NCBI RefSeq assembly: GCF_001983935.1
Contig: NZ_CP017641.1
Coordinates: 372,001-436,000, forward strand
Origin: Fuerstiella marisgermanici
GTDB taxonomy: Bacteria > Planctomycetota > Planctomycetia > Planctomycetales > Planctomycetaceae
Reading direction: 5' to 3'
DNA: 64,000 nucleotides
The translations under genes and the position numbers were made by a program. Of the stretch, positions 1 through 10,081 are shown piece after piece. Every line of letters starts with the position of its first letter. Position 1 is the stretch's first letter. Below the pieces are notes generated by a model, which saw only the letters and a list, made by a program, of their open reading frames with translations, did no database searches and was not told the DNA's origin.

Positions 1-161
1 GTCCTGGAAATCCGCCCTGCAGCTCGCGGCGTTTGGGGCGTTGTGTGTTCGTGGTCGTCATGATGCAGCAACGGCTTCTTTGTCTTTTTGCCGGTGTCGC
101 TGCTGGCTGGCGAATCGCCACGAATTTTCGATAGCGCATCTGAAGCAGAGTTGTCGTCCAT
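1..161 (-). CDS. Partial hypothetical protein, N-terminus only
   Basis: An open reading frame starts at an ATG at 161 on the minus strand and runs off the left edge, giving 53 residues without a stop. It opens MDDNSASDALSKIRGD and is polar, with a Lys-rich stretch and a His/Asp-rich stretch (LLHHDDHEH). It lies 17 bases downstream of the SafE-like gene on the same strand, so it may be the next gene of that operon. I do not recognise the family. SafE-like genes often sit near cbb3 oxidase assembly genes, but nothing in these residues proves that here. Confidence 0.35.
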   Translation of the reverse strand, partial: MDDNSASDALSKIRGDSPASSDTGKKTKKPLLHHDDHEHTTPQTPRAAGRISR

Positions 162-178
162 TATCGAACCATCAGATT

Positions 179-925
179 TCAGGAATTCCCTTCGGCTTCT
201 GCACAGATCGGGCATGCTTCCTCAGGGTTTTCGGCCGACGCATTTGCTGCGAATGCGATGCCACGACCGACGGTGAGCATGCCAGTGACGATAACACATA
301 AAGCCGCAACTTTCATCAGTCGCTGCCGCAGTTTCAGCGACGCCATTGTCAATCCGGCTCCCGTGACCAGCATCACCGGGACGGTGCCCAACCCGAACGC
401 CAGCATCAGCAGCGGCCCCTTCCAGACACTCGCGCTGGCCGCTGCCAGTGCCAGAAACGAATACACCAATCCGCACGGCAAAAACCCGGTCAGAATTCCG
501 GCCACAAACACGCCAGTTCGCGAACCTCCGCGCAGAAATTTTCCAAACACCGATGCGGTTAAGCATCCGCTACTGCCCTGGATCTTCTTCGAACGAAACC
601 AACCAGCTGCGAGCATTCCCTGAAACACCAGCAACAGGCCCGCCATAATCGCAAAGCCCGCCTGAATACTCACAACGCTGGATTGCGACGTCAGGAATTC
701 GGATTCGCTTAACCGGCCTCCCGCGAACCCCGCCGCCATCCCCAAAAACGCGTACGTAAACGTGCGCCCGATACTCCACAGCATCTGCCGATTCAGTGCG
801 CTTTGCACACCGGTCGTGCCCAGATTCATCGTGGCTGAGATCGCTCCACACATGCCTATGCAGTGTGCTGAGCCAAGCACACCGCTGAAGAAGACAAGCG
901 GCAATTCGTAACTCAGACTATCCAT
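179..925 (-). CDS. SafE/TauE-like (DsbD_2-type) membrane protein
   Basis: A 248-residue polytopic inner-membrane protein with about six hydrophobic segments. The HCIGMCG motif near residues 21-27 and a second FLPCGLVYSF motif in the middle are typical of the 'sulfite exporter TauE/SafE' or UreH/DsbD_2 family. Members often accompany cbb3 oxidase maturation genes and are thought to move metal or reducing equivalents. The paired Cys-containing motifs fit metal or thiol chemistry. A short Cys pair closes the protein (ACPICAEAEGNS). The start lies two bases after the stop of the upstream DUF1559 gene, so co-transcription is possible although the functions differ. The exact substrate is unknown. 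Confidence 0.75.
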   Translation of the reverse strand: MDSLSYELPLVFFSGVLGSAHCIGMCGAISATMNLGTTGVQSALNRQMLWSIGRTFTYAFLGMAAGFAGGRLSESEFLTSQSSVVSIQAGFAIMAGLLLVFQGMLAAGWFRSKKIQGSSGCLTASVFGKFLRGGSRTGVFVAGILTGFLPCGLVYSFLALAAASASVWKGPLLMLAFGLGTVPVMLVTGAGLTMASLKLRQRLMKVAALCVIVTGMLTVGRGIAFAANASAENPEEACPICAEAEGNS

Positions 926-927
926 CG

Positions 928-3195
928 TTAGAAGTCACCGACCACGTTGCCGTCGTTGTGTTGAATCAGGTTGTTCAACTGGTCTGCTGCGATGTCTTTC
1001 GAAACGTTGCGAACGGCCCCGTCGCACATCAGCACCAGGAAGCTGTCGCCAATTTTTCCCAGCAGTTCAATGGAGTCTTTGCCGGTGAACTTCAGGCCGC
1101 CCGGTTTAGTCCAGATCTCCGCCGTATCAGGCCCTGCTTCCACGGCCAGAAAAGTGTTGGACGTACCGTCGCGGTAATCCCGGATTCGCGGTGCTTTCGT
1201 GCCGTCGCCGAAGGCCGTGTCTTCCCCAATGAACACATGCATCGCCGTGTGCCCTGGTTTCTCGACGCCTTCAGTCTTGAAGACATCTGGCATCTCTTCA
1301 ATCAGCGTTTTGTTGTGCTCGCTGTCCCAGGGTTCATCCAGGTGAAATCTCTCGTAGAGTTCCCCTCCTTCCAGAAACGGCAAAAGGTGAACTCGCCAGC
1401 TTAGCCCACGCCGAACGTGACCAGGAACATTAACGCCGCTGCCGTCGTAGCGAGGGAACGCTGTGTACACATCGTGATAATTGTGGAAGGCAAGCCCAAT
1501 CTGCCTGAGGTTATTCATCCGTTGAGCAGCGCGAGCTTCCTTGATCGGCTGTTGCATCGCAATAAGCGTAGGCTTCAGATCCTCCAAAAAGACGTCCATG
1601 TCTTCCGGTTTGGACATCGAGTAGTGGACCTGCTTACCTTCTGGCTTCACTTCGACTCGATCGTACACCTTTGCCACGATGGTTGCCCAGGTTCCGGGAA
1701 CTGGGCTGTTGGGGGCGTTGGCCATGCCCAACATCTGAGCTTTCTGCATTTGCACCAGCCCCTGCAACAGGGCCGACAGTTGTGCGGCGGATTGTTCATT
1801 CGACAGATCGGCTGTGATGGTGTTGAGTTGCTTGCTGGTGCCGCCAACGTCAAATGTTAACTGCAGTGATTCCACGGCCTGCACCAAGCCAGCCATGGGA
1901 ACTCGGCCACCCAGCTTGTCTTTGATGACCTTCAGGTCCTTGAAGTTAACGGCCGCCGCAAGATCGTTCAGGGCCGTTTGTTTCCGCAGTCGCGTACCGA
2001 ACTCACTGGCACCGGCGTTGGCAAGAATCTTCGGAAGCAGATCGGCGGGAGCGGCAACGAGTGTGCGTTCATCCGGGAACGCGACCGTGTATTCTCCCAG
2101 GGTGTGAGTGGCTGTCGTCCCGACTTTGCCAGCTTCCGGAGTTCCCATCGGCTTCAGCGATTCGAGCACGTTTTTCTGATTGATCGGCTTGCGACTGCGG
2201 ACAATCCAGGTGGGCAGTCGCTTTGGTGTTATCGGCTGATTGAGATCGTCCGGGATCACTTCGCGACCATTGCGCGTGACCAGAGCCTGAAACACGTCGG
2301 CTTTCATGTCTGACGATAAGGCGGCCACCGACCCGTCGCACCGAGCCATGAAGAATTCTTTGCCGATCTTCCCAAGTGTCGCTCGCGGACCGCCTTTTTT
2401 GAGTTCCACACCACCGGGCTTGGTCCAGATTTCGGCTTTGTCAGGCCCGGCCACGGCAAACATGATGGTGTTGGACATGCCGTCGAGTATGTCACGGAAC
2501 TTCGTCGGGCGTTCGCCGCTCATAATTGTGGCTTCGCCAATGATGCCGTGTAGCGAGGTCTTCGTTTTGTCCTTGACGCCGGGAGTTTGAAACACCTCCG
2601 GCATCTGGTCGATTAGCGTCTTGTTGTGCTCACTGTCCCACGGTTCGTCCATGTGAAACTGATTGTACAGAGCGGCATGGTCCAGAAACGGCAGCAGGTG
2701 GACTCGCCAGCTAAGGTTGCCTTTGTCGGGGGTATCAACGCCATCGTGATCGGGAAAATGGTTGTACACAGCGTGGATGTTGTGCATCGCCAACCCAACC
2801 TGCTTTAACTGATTCTTCAGCCCCGTCGCATCGAACGCGTCGGGGCCGTCGGGACCATCAGAAACCGGCAGTCCGGCAAGACTGAAGATCGTCTTGCGAT
2901 CCAGTAGCACGGCCATTTCTTCGATTTCACGAGGATCGATTCCGATCGACTTTTCAGCGCTCTTCATCGCGTCTGCCAGCCGTGCTTCTTCGTCGAGCGA
3001 CTTCACGACGGTCGCGACAACCTTGCTTTCCAGAATCCGGGCTGGTCGCATGACTGCTCCGGCGATGTATTCATCCGGCACCGAATTCAAAACGCTGTCA
3101 GCGGCAGGTGGTTGAGCGGCCGCGAACGGACTAACCAGCGTTGCATTCAACAGGGCAGCCGTTGCCAACAGTGATAGACCAATGGCGTGTCGCAT
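928..3195 (-). CDS. Secreted protein with two DUF1559 domains
   Basis: A 755-residue exported protein starting at the ATG at 3195 with a clean signal peptide ([18 protein letters not shown]). An upstream in-frame start at 3270 would put 25 polar residues before the signal and is rejected. The protein contains two copies of the planctomycete DUF1559 fold. Each has the 'Q-[IV]-GLA-x-HN-x-H' opening, a '[11 protein letters not shown]' segment, an '[12 protein letters not shown]' block and a C-terminal DG block. The copies lie near residues 125-310 and 570-755. Between them is a domain that may be structural. Unlike most DUF1559 proteins it lacks a prepilin-type methylation N-terminus. The function of DUF1559 is unknown; it is hugely expanded in Planctomycetes. 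Confidence 0.85.
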   Translation of the reverse strand: MRHAIGLSLLATAALLNATLVSPFAAAQPPAADSVLNSVPDEYIAGAVMRPARILESKVVATVVKSLDEEARLADAMKSAEKSIGIDPREIEEMAVLLDRKTIFSLAGLPVSDGPDGPDAFDATGLKNQLKQVGLAMHNIHAVYNHFPDHDGVDTPDKGNLSWRVHLLPFLDHAALYNQFHMDEPWDSEHNKTLIDQMPEVFQTPGVKDKTKTSLHGIIGEATIMSGERPTKFRDILDGMSNTIMFAVAGPDKAEIWTKPGGVELKKGGPRATLGKIGKEFFMARCDGSVAALSSDMKADVFQALVTRNGREVIPDDLNQPITPKRLPTWIVRSRKPINQKNVLESLKPMGTPEAGKVGTTATHTLGEYTVAFPDERTLVAAPADLLPKILANAGASEFGTRLRKQTALNDLAAAVNFKDLKVIKDKLGGRVPMAGLVQAVESLQLTFDVGGTSKQLNTITADLSNEQSAAQLSALLQGLVQMQKAQMLGMANAPNSPVPGTWATIVAKVYDRVEVKPEGKQVHYSMSKPEDMDVFLEDLKPTLIAMQQPIKEARAAQRMNNLRQIGLAFHNYHDVYTAFPRYDGSGVNVPGHVRRGLSWRVHLLPFLEGGELYERFHLDEPWDSEHNKTLIEEMPDVFKTEGVEKPGHTAMHVFIGEDTAFGDGTKAPRIRDYRDGTSNTFLAVEAGPDTAEIWTKPGGLKFTGKDSIELLGKIGDSFLVLMCDGAVRNVSKDIAADQLNNLIQHNDGNVVGDF

Positions 3196-3409
3196 GATTA
3201 AACTTTCCGCAGTGGAAATGGTGGTCAGTGTCGGCAGACGGTCTCCCCTAATTGTATTCGTTTCCCGCACGCCGTGCGAGTGTTTGGCTTGTCAATCGGC
3301 CTTGCGTTGTCCCGCCGCAGCGGCTTCGCTATCTTTCCGCCACAACTGCGGTTTGCGATTCGCACCGTGTCTTCCACCGATTGCTACGCCTGAACTCAGG
3401 GATGTCAAA

Positions 3410-4462
3410 ATGCCAGAACGTGTCACCATTATCGGATCCGGGCCTGCCGGCTGGACGGCCGCCATTTATGCAGCTCGAGCCAACCTGGAACCTCTGGTTT
3501 ACGAAGGTGCCTTTAACGAAGACAACCGTCTGAAGGGAACTCTACCCCTGGGCCAGTTAGCCCTGACCACTGAAGTGGAAAACTATCCGGGCTTTCCGTC
3601 CGGCGATCTGACCGCCTACCTGGACGATTCGATCGACGGAAAAATTCGCAAATACATGGCTCCTCATCAAAAGGAAGGCGTATCCGGCCCGGAACTGATG
3701 GAGTTGATGCGTCAGCAAGCCAAAAACTTTGGCGCGCGAGTCGTCACTGATGATATTGCGGACATTGATTTGTCAGAACGACCGTTCAAGATCAAGAGTC
3801 TGGGCGGTGATGAATTCGAAAGCCACGCCGTGATTATCGCAACGGGGGCTCGAGCTAACTATCTGGGCCTGGAATCGGAAGAACGATTCAAAAACGCAGG
3901 CGTGTCGGCCTGTGCCGTTTGCGACGGTGCGATGCCGCGTTACCGAGACAGTCCACTGGTCGTCATCGGCGGCGGCGACAGTGCGATGGAAGAGGCGACT
4001 TTCCTAACGAAGTACGCCTCCAAGGTGTACATCGTTCATCGCCGCGACGAATTTCGAGCCAGCAAGATCATGGCAGACCGAGCACTCGCCAACAAAAAGA
4101 TCGACGTGAAGTGGAATTCCGTCATCGACGAAGTGCTGGGCGATGAAGAAAACGGCGTCACCGGCGTCCGTATTCGCAGCAGCATTGATGACAGTAAGAC
4201 AGAAGAGCTGGAAGTGTCCGGCTACTTCGCGGCCATCGGCCACACTCCGAACACCGATTTCCTGAAGGGGCAGTTAGAGACCACTGACAAGGGCTACCTT
4301 GTCTGGCCGGTCTCTCATCGCACCAACACGAGTGTTGAAGGCGTGTTTGCGGCCGGTGATGTGGCTGATGACCACTACAAGCAGGCTGTGACGGCTGCGG
4401 GCACGGGTTGCGCGGCCGCTCTGGATGCTGAACGCTGGCTGGCGGAGCAGGGATTGGAATAG
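3410..4462 (+). CDS. trxB: Thioredoxin reductase
   Basis: A 350-residue FAD/NADPH flavoenzyme that reduces thioredoxin in the cytoplasm. Visible features are the FAD-binding [10 protein letters not shown] near residues 9-18, the redox-active CAVC at residues 168-171, the NADPH-binding [13 protein letters not shown] with [10 protein letters not shown], and the C-terminal [13 protein letters not shown] motif. The start at 3410 places the Rossmann motif where the family has it; the open frame upstream is unlikely to be coding. The protein is about 30 residues longer than typical TrxB. The excess lies around residues 70-93, between the PGFPSGDLT segment and GPELMELM, as a charged insertion. It is a single gene. 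Confidence 0.93.
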   Translation: MPERVTIIGSGPAGWTAAIYAARANLEPLVYEGAFNEDNRLKGTLPLGQLALTTEVENYPGFPSGDLTAYLDDSIDGKIRKYMAPHQKEGVSGPELMELMRQQAKNFGARVVTDDIADIDLSERPFKIKSLGGDEFESHAVIIATGARANYLGLESEERFKNAGVSACAVCDGAMPRYRDSPLVVIGGGDSAMEEATFLTKYASKVYIVHRRDEFRASKIMADRALANKKIDVKWNSVIDEVLGDEENGVTGVRIRSSIDDSKTEELEVSGYFAAIGHTPNTDFLKGQLETTDKGYLVWPVSHRTNTSVEGVFAAGDVADDHYKQAVTAAGTGCAAALDAERWLAEQGLE

Positions 4463-4744
4463 GACGGGTTGGATCGACTGCGACGATTTGGGTGTCGAGT
4501 CAGCACTGGCAAGCGGTTATCGCTGCGCAGTCGGTAACAGATAGTGAATTCCGGTAGCTGGCGGTGACGATACGTACTGTGACGCCGCTTGCTGTTTCAC
4601 TACCAGCAGGCTCGCGATTATCCGCCGCCGAATTTGCCGCCAGCAACGCCTTGGTTCGTTGATCCAACGGACCTTCAGTAGCTGTTGACTTCCCGCGATT
4701 CGGCACTGCTTCGTACCTTCCGCATCATCATACAGGTCTCAACA
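4463..4744. other. Intergenic region after trxB
   Basis: No convincing gene. A 68-codon minus-strand frame exists at 4500-4706 but has no recognisable feature and no clear ribosome site. I see no hairpin followed by a T run behind trxB. Confidence 0.4.
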
Positions 4745-4996
4745 ATGCCACCACGCTCTGCCATGGCGACAGGAAACAGACATGAAACTCGCACAATTTA
4801 CGGTTCGGATGTATCACCCGCGGATCACTGGCTGACGGACCCAGGGCAAATCAGCCGCTGGCAGGGGAAACTAGTCGACTGCTGCAATGCCATTAATCAG
4901 CAGTTGAGTCAGATTCAGGATGACTTGGCGGTTCAGAACACGCTGCAGCCAGCACCCGCATCATTGAAGCTGATTTGCGACGTTGAACGCGTCTGA
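4745..4996 (+). CDS. Small hypothetical protein
   Basis: A possible 83-residue protein starting at the ATG at 4745 (an in-frame ATG at 4685 would add 20 residues). The C-terminal two thirds (for example WLTDPGQISRWQGKL and NQQLSQIQDDL) has a balanced, helix-prone composition that looks more like protein than noise. No domain is recognised and there is no strong Shine-Dalgarno sequence. It converges on the double-ACT gene. It could be spurious. Confidence 0.3.
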   Translation: MPPRSAMATGNRHETRTIYGSDVSPADHWLTDPGQISRWQGKLVDCCNAINQQLSQIQDDLAVQNTLQPAPASLKLICDVERV

Positions 4997-5057
4997 AGGT
5001 TGAAGGTGCACTCGACGACGATGTTCAGCCGGCGTAGTTCAGTCGACGTGGTGTGGT

Positions 5058-5591
5058 TCAGCCGACATAGTCGGACAAATCGGCCGTGATGTTGAACGAC
5101 TGACCAATGGTGTTCAGTTCGTTCAACAGGTCTTCGGTGTTCATGTCGTCGGGAATGGCGATCTTCATAATCATCTCAAACCCGGTACCGCCTCCAGTGC
5201 GGACGGCGTGCATTCCCACGATGTCGATTCGCCGCATGGAGATCATGGTGGAAAGTTGTCGCAGGACGCCAGGCTTGTTTTCTCCGCCCAGTCGCAGCAG
5301 CCGCAGTTTCGCTTCTTCCATCGACGGAAGGTTAATCTTTTCGGCCGCAGGGTCTTTCAGGTTGACGTCGATTCCGAATGGGCGACAGGTGTCCTGCAGG
5401 TGATCGATGATGACCTGTTGCTCGATATGTTCAGGAAATTCGGCCGAAAAGATCATCGTGAAGTAGCCGCGGACCACGGTCTGGCTGGCCTGCCGCAGAT
5501 CGGACCCCAAATCTGCCATGGCTTTGGTCACGGCCGACAGGATGCCCACGCGGTTCGCGGCTGTCATGGTGATGATGTATTCTCTTGGCAT
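5058..5591 (-). CDS. Double ACT-domain protein (GcvR-like)
   Basis: A 177-residue cytoplasmic protein made of two ACT domains, roughly residues 4-80 and 94-172. ACT domains bind amino acids and act as regulatory modules. The first begins YIITMTAANRVGILSAVTKAM, where the N-R-x-G-[IV] turn is the ligand-binding loop. The second has the matching GGENKPGVLRQLSTMI. This two-ACT layout resembles the glycine cleavage repressor GcvR, which also lacks a DNA-binding domain. The start at 5591 leaves no room upstream. The VOC protein gene starts farther upstream on the same strand with a 36-base gap, so the two may be co-transcribed. The ligand is not predictable. Confidence 0.8.
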   Translation of the reverse strand: MPREYIITMTAANRVGILSAVTKAMADLGSDLRQASQTVVRGYFTMIFSAEFPEHIEQQVIIDHLQDTCRPFGIDVNLKDPAAEKINLPSMEEAKLRLLRLGGENKPGVLRQLSTMISMRRIDIVGMHAVRTGGGTGFEMIMKIAIPDDMNTEDLLNELNTIGQSFNITADLSDYVG

Positions 5592-5627
5592 AATTGATAT
5601 CCCAATTGCTGGGGCGTTCTGGCGGAC

Positions 5628-6047
5628 CTACGGCTGCGACGTGCAAAGTTCCACAACGTGGCTATCGGGGTCGGCGACGAACATCTGGATGGCTCCATCA
5701 GGACGCCGTTTGGGGTCGTCAATCAGTTCAATTCCGCGCTGTTTGAGTGTCTCTGCCGCTGCCGCAGCGTCTGCGACTTCGAACGCGAAATGGTGATTGC
5801 GGCTACTTTTCTCCAGGACCTCTACGGGATATCCCGCCGGGCCGCTGCGGTCGTGTTCCTCGATCAAATGAATCAACGTCGCCCCCGCCTGAAACCAGGC
5901 GCCGGCAAAGTCAAAATCGGGGCGAGCGACTTCTTTCATTCCCAGCAACGACACGTAAAAGTCGCGACTGGCGGCCACACTTTTCACAACCAGGGTGACG
6001 TGGTCGATGTGCAAAACCTGAATGGGGGCTGTAGCTGTCTGAGTCAT
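5628..6047 (-). CDS. VOC (glyoxalase/dioxygenase fold) family protein
   Basis: A 139-residue single-domain vicinal-oxygen-chelate protein. It begins HIDHVTLVVKSVAASRDFYVSLLG, the standard beta-alpha opening with a metal-ligand His. It ends FVADPDSHVVELCTSQP, with the terminal Glu ligand of the paired module. The start at 6047 is chosen because it precedes the domain directly; an ATG at 6077 would add ten residues of no pattern. The family includes glyoxalase I, extradiol dioxygenases and fosfomycin-resistance enzymes. The substrate here cannot be named. It precedes the double-ACT gene on the same strand. Confidence 0.8.
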   Translation of the reverse strand: MTQTATAPIQVLHIDHVTLVVKSVAASRDFYVSLLGMKEVARPDFDFAGAWFQAGATLIHLIEEHDRSGPAGYPVEVLEKSSRNHHFAFEVADAAAAAETLKQRGIELIDDPKRRPDGAIQMFVADPDSHVVELCTSQP

Positions 6048-6253
6048 CGCAATACCTCGCCGGACACATCGCGCCATACCCTATGGCAGCGGCGGTCCGG
6101 TCAGGCGGCATTCTTACGACAAATCGCCTGTTTCACAATCGACAGCGAGACGCAGGAAAACGTCCGTTGTCGGCAGTTTGAGTCCGAGACGGACAACTGC
6201 TAAAAGACGGCCTGCGCTACGTTACCAATGCAATTTTGCGACACAGGGATCTT

Positions 6254-6820
6254 ATGAAATCAAACGACCGCGACAGGCCGAAATGGCGGTCCACAACTGT
6301 CCTCGCCGTGCGTCACAAGGGGGCTGTCGTGCTGGGATCGGACGGCCAGGTGACTCATGGAAACACCATCATGAAGTCCGATACAAAAAAACTGCGTCGG
6401 CTTCGCGACGGCAAGGTGCTGATCGGTTTCGCCGGTTCGACGGCTGACGCTTTCGCATTGATGGAACGGTTTGAAGAGAAAATCAAAGACTATCCCGGCA
6501 ACATCGCTCGCGCCGCCACAGAACTGGCTCGCGACTGGCGGACGGATCGAGCTCTCCGGCGACTGGAAGCCATGATGCTGGTCGCAGATTCGGACCTCAC
6601 CCTGTTGCTTTCCGGACAGGGGGACGTCGTTCAGCCAACGGACGGCGTGGTCGGCATCGGGTCCGGCGGCGCTTACGCCACCTCAGCGGCGAAAGCTCTG
6701 GTTAAGCATTCTGATTTGTCCGCCGTTGAAATCGTCAAAGAATCTCTGGCGATCGCGGCTGAGATCGATATCTACACAAACAACAACATCATCATCGAAG
6801 AGTTACCGTCAAACGCGTAA
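6254..6820 (+). CDS. hslV: ATP-dependent protease subunit HslV
   Basis: The peptidase subunit of the HslVU (ClpQY) proteasome-like protease, 188 residues. The catalytic N-terminal Thr after propeptide removal is the first Thr of TTVLAVRHKG, near residue 14. Also visible are the GSDGQVTHG turn, KVLIGFAGSTAD, and the GIGSGGAYATSAAKAL segment typical of proteasome beta-fold proteins. The start at 6254 gives a propeptide of about 13 residues; a start at 6236 would add six residues and is less likely. hslU follows 35 bases downstream, so the two form the standard operon. HslV assembles as a double hexameric ring capped by HslU. Confidence 0.96.
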   Translation: MKSNDRDRPKWRSTTVLAVRHKGAVVLGSDGQVTHGNTIMKSDTKKLRRLRDGKVLIGFAGSTADAFALMERFEEKIKDYPGNIARAATELARDWRTDRALRRLEAMMLVADSDLTLLLSGQGDVVQPTDGVVGIGSGGAYATSAAKALVKHSDLSAVEIVKESLAIAAEIDIYTNNNIIIEELPSNA

Positions 6821-6855
6821 CGGTTTCGAAGGCACAAACAGGCAACATATTTTCC

Positions 6856-8232
6856 ATGACAGACCCTCACCAGCCGATGACCCCGCGTCAGATTGTCGAA
6901 AAGCTGAGCGAACACATTGTCGGCCAAAACGACGCCAAGCGAGCCGTCGCGATCGCGCTGCGCAACCGATGGCGCTGGCAAAACCTGACGGACGAAATGC
7001 GCAAAGAAGTGACGCCGCGCAACATTCTGATGATCGGTCCCACTGGCGTCGGAAAAACGGAAATCACGCGGCGACTGGCCAAGCTGACCGGAGCTCCGTT
7101 CATCAAGGTGGAAGCCACGAAGTACACGGAAGTTGGCTACTACGGCCGAGACGTAGAGAGCATGATTCGTGACCTTGTGGAAGCTGCAATCAGCATTGTT
7201 CGCTCGTCTAAACGAGCCGATGTGGAAGACGACGCTGTCGCGCGTGTTGAAGATCGTCTGCTGGAATTGCTAGTGCCCGCTGAACCGCCGTCTGCCATGC
7301 CAGCGGTGACGGAAGTCGATGGTGAAGATGCGGAGTCACAACATTCGAAGCATGTGCGAACCGTCGAAAAATTTCGCGACATGCTTCGCGACGGCAAGCT
7401 CGAAGACCGCATGGTGGAGCTGTCATTAGAACAGAAGTCCTCGCCCGTTCAGGTCTTTACGAACATGGGGATGGAGCAGATGGATATGGATCTGCAGGGC
7501 ATGCTCGACAAGATGATGCCCAAACAGAATTCGTCCCGCCGTTTGACGGTCGCAGAAGCTCGCAAGGTGCTGCACGAACAGGAAGTCGAATCGCTGCTGG
7601 ACAAAGACACGATTCAGGAAGAAGCCGTTCGTCTGGCCGAAGAAACCGGCATGGTCTTTATCGACGAGATTGACAAAGTGTGCAGCACGGGCGAAGGCGG
7701 CAAGTCGGCCGACGTCAGTCGGCAGGGCGTGCAGCGCGACCTTCTGCCGATCGTGGAAGGCACCACCATTCAGACTCGATACGGCTTGGTGTCCACCGAA
7801 AAAATAATGTTCATCGCGGCCGGCGCGTTTCATCGAGCACGGCCGTCGGACCTGATGCCGGAATTGCAGGGACGTTTCCCCATTCGTGTCGAGCTGCAGG
7901 ATCTGACCTGCGATGACTTAGTACGCATTCTGATCGAACCGTCCGGCTCGATCACTCGCCAGCATGCCGAACTGCTGGCTGTTGACGGCGTCACAATCAA
8001 CTACACGGACGACGGCATCCGAGCGATCGCTGATCTGGCCTTTCATGTGAACCAGTCGACTCAAAATATCGGAGCCCGGCGACTGCAAACGATCATGGAA
8101 CGGCTGCTGGAAGAGGTCAGCTTTGAAGCTCCTGATTGCGGCAAAAAGCAGATCGACGTGACGGCAGACTTCGTCAACGAACGGCTGGCCGACGTTCGCA
8201 ACGACGAAGACCTGAGCCGCTTTGTGCTTTAA
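6856..8232 (+). CDS. hslU: ATP-dependent protease ATPase subunit HslU
   Basis: The AAA+ unfoldase partner of HslV, 458 residues, normal length for the family. The Walker A motif GPTGVGKTE is at residues 61-69 and the Walker B MVFIDEIDK near 267-275. The pore loop KYTEVGYYGRDVES follows the first ATPase strands. The intermediate (I) domain, about residues 110-240, is acidic and variable, as usual. The protein ends DLSRFVL, matching the conserved C-terminal tail that inserts into HslV to activate it. It lies 35 bases after hslV. Its stop overlaps by three bases the stop of the convergent membrane-protein gene on the other strand. Confidence 0.96.
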   Translation: MTDPHQPMTPRQIVEKLSEHIVGQNDAKRAVAIALRNRWRWQNLTDEMRKEVTPRNILMIGPTGVGKTEITRRLAKLTGAPFIKVEATKYTEVGYYGRDVESMIRDLVEAAISIVRSSKRADVEDDAVARVEDRLLELLVPAEPPSAMPAVTEVDGEDAESQHSKHVRTVEKFRDMLRDGKLEDRMVELSLEQKSSPVQVFTNMGMEQMDMDLQGMLDKMMPKQNSSRRLTVAEARKVLHEQEVESLLDKDTIQEEAVRLAEETGMVFIDEIDKVCSTGEGGKSADVSRQGVQRDLLPIVEGTTIQTRYGLVSTEKIMFIAAGAFHRARPSDLMPELQGRFPIRVELQDLTCDDLVRILIEPSGSITRQHAELLAVDGVTINYTDDGIRAIADLAFHVNQSTQNIGARRLQTIMERLLEEVSFEAPDCGKKQIDVTADFVNERLADVRNDEDLSRFVL

Positions 8233-9701
8233 TTATACAGCGTAACTCGCGACAGTGAGCCTGCCGGCTGGGTCGCTTTTCCGTCCGGGCGACGGGCCGA
8301 CGCTTGCGACGCGGGCGGTTCCGGCGGTACGAAGCGGTCCAGCCTTGGACGGAACATGACCAGCAGTAGCAGCGGCAGGTACCACAGTATGTACGCTCCG
8401 ACATCGTCTGGGTACCAAAGCTGAGCGACCACAATCAGAGCAGTTGAGTTCGCCAACAGGTTCTCCAGATTTCGTTTGCGTGGGATCACGGTCATGGCGA
8501 CCAGCATCACGAAGAAGAAAGCTGCCAACGTGATCCGCAGGAACACATGCCCAATCGCGTTGTCTGGTAGGGGCTCGGCCGCGTTGAACAGGCGATAAGC
8601 GGTCCAGTTGGCTGTCATCACGAGTTTGCTGACAAACGAATCGGCGTTTTCCGACGTTAGTGCAAACGTAATCAGTACAACGGCCGCAACACCAAGCAGC
8701 GACGACCCGAACTTCAGGCTGCCCTTCTTCCCATAAAAAACGGCCCACAGCGGAAGCAGGAAGACAGCGAAGAACAGAGTGCCGCAGGCCAGCCCTAACA
8801 ATACACCAGCAACTGCGGGCTTCCGGTACATGGCAAACGCCCATGTTAAACACGCTCCGGGCACGACATGGCTAAGCTCGTGGGCGTTGTACGCTGTACA
8901 CGGCAGTAGTAGATACAGGCAGCTCATGGAAACGCCCAGTTGAGTGCTGCAGAAGTGCTTTCGGCCGATGTAAAGCAGGCCCAGTATCAGAGCCGTATGC
9001 GCCAAAACGACCAGCACGCGCGCGATCCATCCCTCGATTGCCGTGCGTCCGGATAACTCAGTCACTTTGGTTGCAGCGGCGGCAAAGAGGGTTTCAGTGG
9101 GTGGCGGCGTGACCTGCTTGCCGTCAGCGCCGGGTGGAGTCGTTTCCTGTCGATCCAATAATGCTGCGCCGGACTTCACGACTTCAAGATTGCGGCCGGG
9201 CGGTTCTTTCAGGAAGACGCCAGCCATCAGAATGGAAAACGCTGGCAGAAACAGGAACGTGAGTCCCGCCTGATTGAGGTTTTGTTCCAGCCGAGGGCGC
9301 CGCGTGAGAGCTTCGTCGAATGTGAGTCGCAGGACGAACAGGATCGAAATGCCGACTGCGATCAGAGATGCCCATCGTGCCCCCGGCTCAGCCTGTTCGG
9401 GCTCTGCTAATTCGGTCTCTGCTAACTCGGTCGCGCGAGATTCTGACGCTTCCACGCTCGCAGCTTCGGGGTCCTCGGATTCGCTGGCTGTGTCGGAAAC
9501 TGCGGCCACATCGACATCAGACTTCCCCGCATCGGCCGCTCGAACGGCGGCAATGGAAAGCAACAGCAGCAGAATCAAATCGAGATTGCGCACCGATATC
9601 AGGCGCGAAAACCGAAAGAAGACGGCGACGAGCAGCAGCGAAACATGTAAGAGCCATGTGGGACTCTCAATGTTTACGAAAAATGTTTGCACATGTTCCA
9701 T
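8229..9701 (-). CDS. Polytopic membrane protein of unknown function
   Basis: A 490-residue integral membrane protein with about ten hydrophobic segments. After two N-terminal segments there is an acidic low-complexity stretch rich in Glu, Ala and Ser (roughly residues 55-110), probably a loop. The rest alternates hydrophobic helices with short loops. The motif CTAYNAHELSHVVPGACLTWAFAMYRK resembles the DUF2029/mannosyltransferase style of membrane glycosyltransferase, but no catalytic pattern is certain. The start at 9701 (MEHVQTFFVN) is preferred over 9845, which adds 48 residues of poor pattern. The gene converges on hslU with overlapping stops. No function is assigned. Confidence 0.7.
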   Translation of the reverse strand: MEHVQTFFVNIESPTWLLHVSLLLVAVFFRFSRLISVRNLDLILLLLLSIAAVRAADAGKSDVDVAAVSDTASESEDPEAASVEASESRATELAETELAEPEQAEPGARWASLIAVGISILFVLRLTFDEALTRRPRLEQNLNQAGLTFLFLPAFSILMAGVFLKEPPGRNLEVVKSGAALLDRQETTPPGADGKQVTPPPTETLFAAAATKVTELSGRTAIEGWIARVLVVLAHTALILGLLYIGRKHFCSTQLGVSMSCLYLLLPCTAYNAHELSHVVPGACLTWAFAMYRKPAVAGVLLGLACGTLFFAVFLLPLWAVFYGKKGSLKFGSSLLGVAAVVLITFALTSENADSFVSKLVMTANWTAYRLFNAAEPLPDNAIGHVFLRITLAAFFFVMLVAMTVIPRKRNLENLLANSTALIVVAQLWYPDDVGAYILWYLPLLLLVMFRPRLDRFVPPEPPASQASARRPDGKATQPAGSLSRVTLYN

Positions 9702-10081
9702 AGAAGAACGGACCTGCGGCGGCACAAAGCAATACTCAACACCATCACCCCTGATGACGTTGTACTTCTTGCCACACAAGGCACCAAAAAAGCTTCTGCC
9801 GTGAAGCTTTGACCCAGCAAGGAATTCCCAACGACACCGCCGCATAGTGCGCCGTAGCGTTGGTTGTTCCTGATTTCCCCAACACCATTGAAAAACCTAG
9901 GAGGTGTAATGACAAGGCTGCGGGCGGAGGATTCCTAAATAACGTAGAGCTTCAGCAGCTGAATGCGATGAGCGAGATTGGTTAAAATGGGGTATGGGAA
10001 GGGGTTGCGTAGACGGAGGTCTCCGGCGTGCGGGTCCGGCGGTTGACGATTCGTTAGGCCAGAATCGAATGATTTTTGTGC
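9702..10081. other. Intergenic region upstream of the membrane-protein gene
   Basis: A 380-base gap between hemC and the membrane-protein gene, both on the minus strand. Short frames on both strands have no recognisable content. It probably holds the promoter of the downstream gene. No clear hairpin terminator for hemC is seen. Confidence 0.4.

Noticed and set aside
7426-7833. 135-codon minus-strand frame within hslU
   Set aside because: Antisense to the HslU I-domain and Walker B region; it is a reading-frame shadow.
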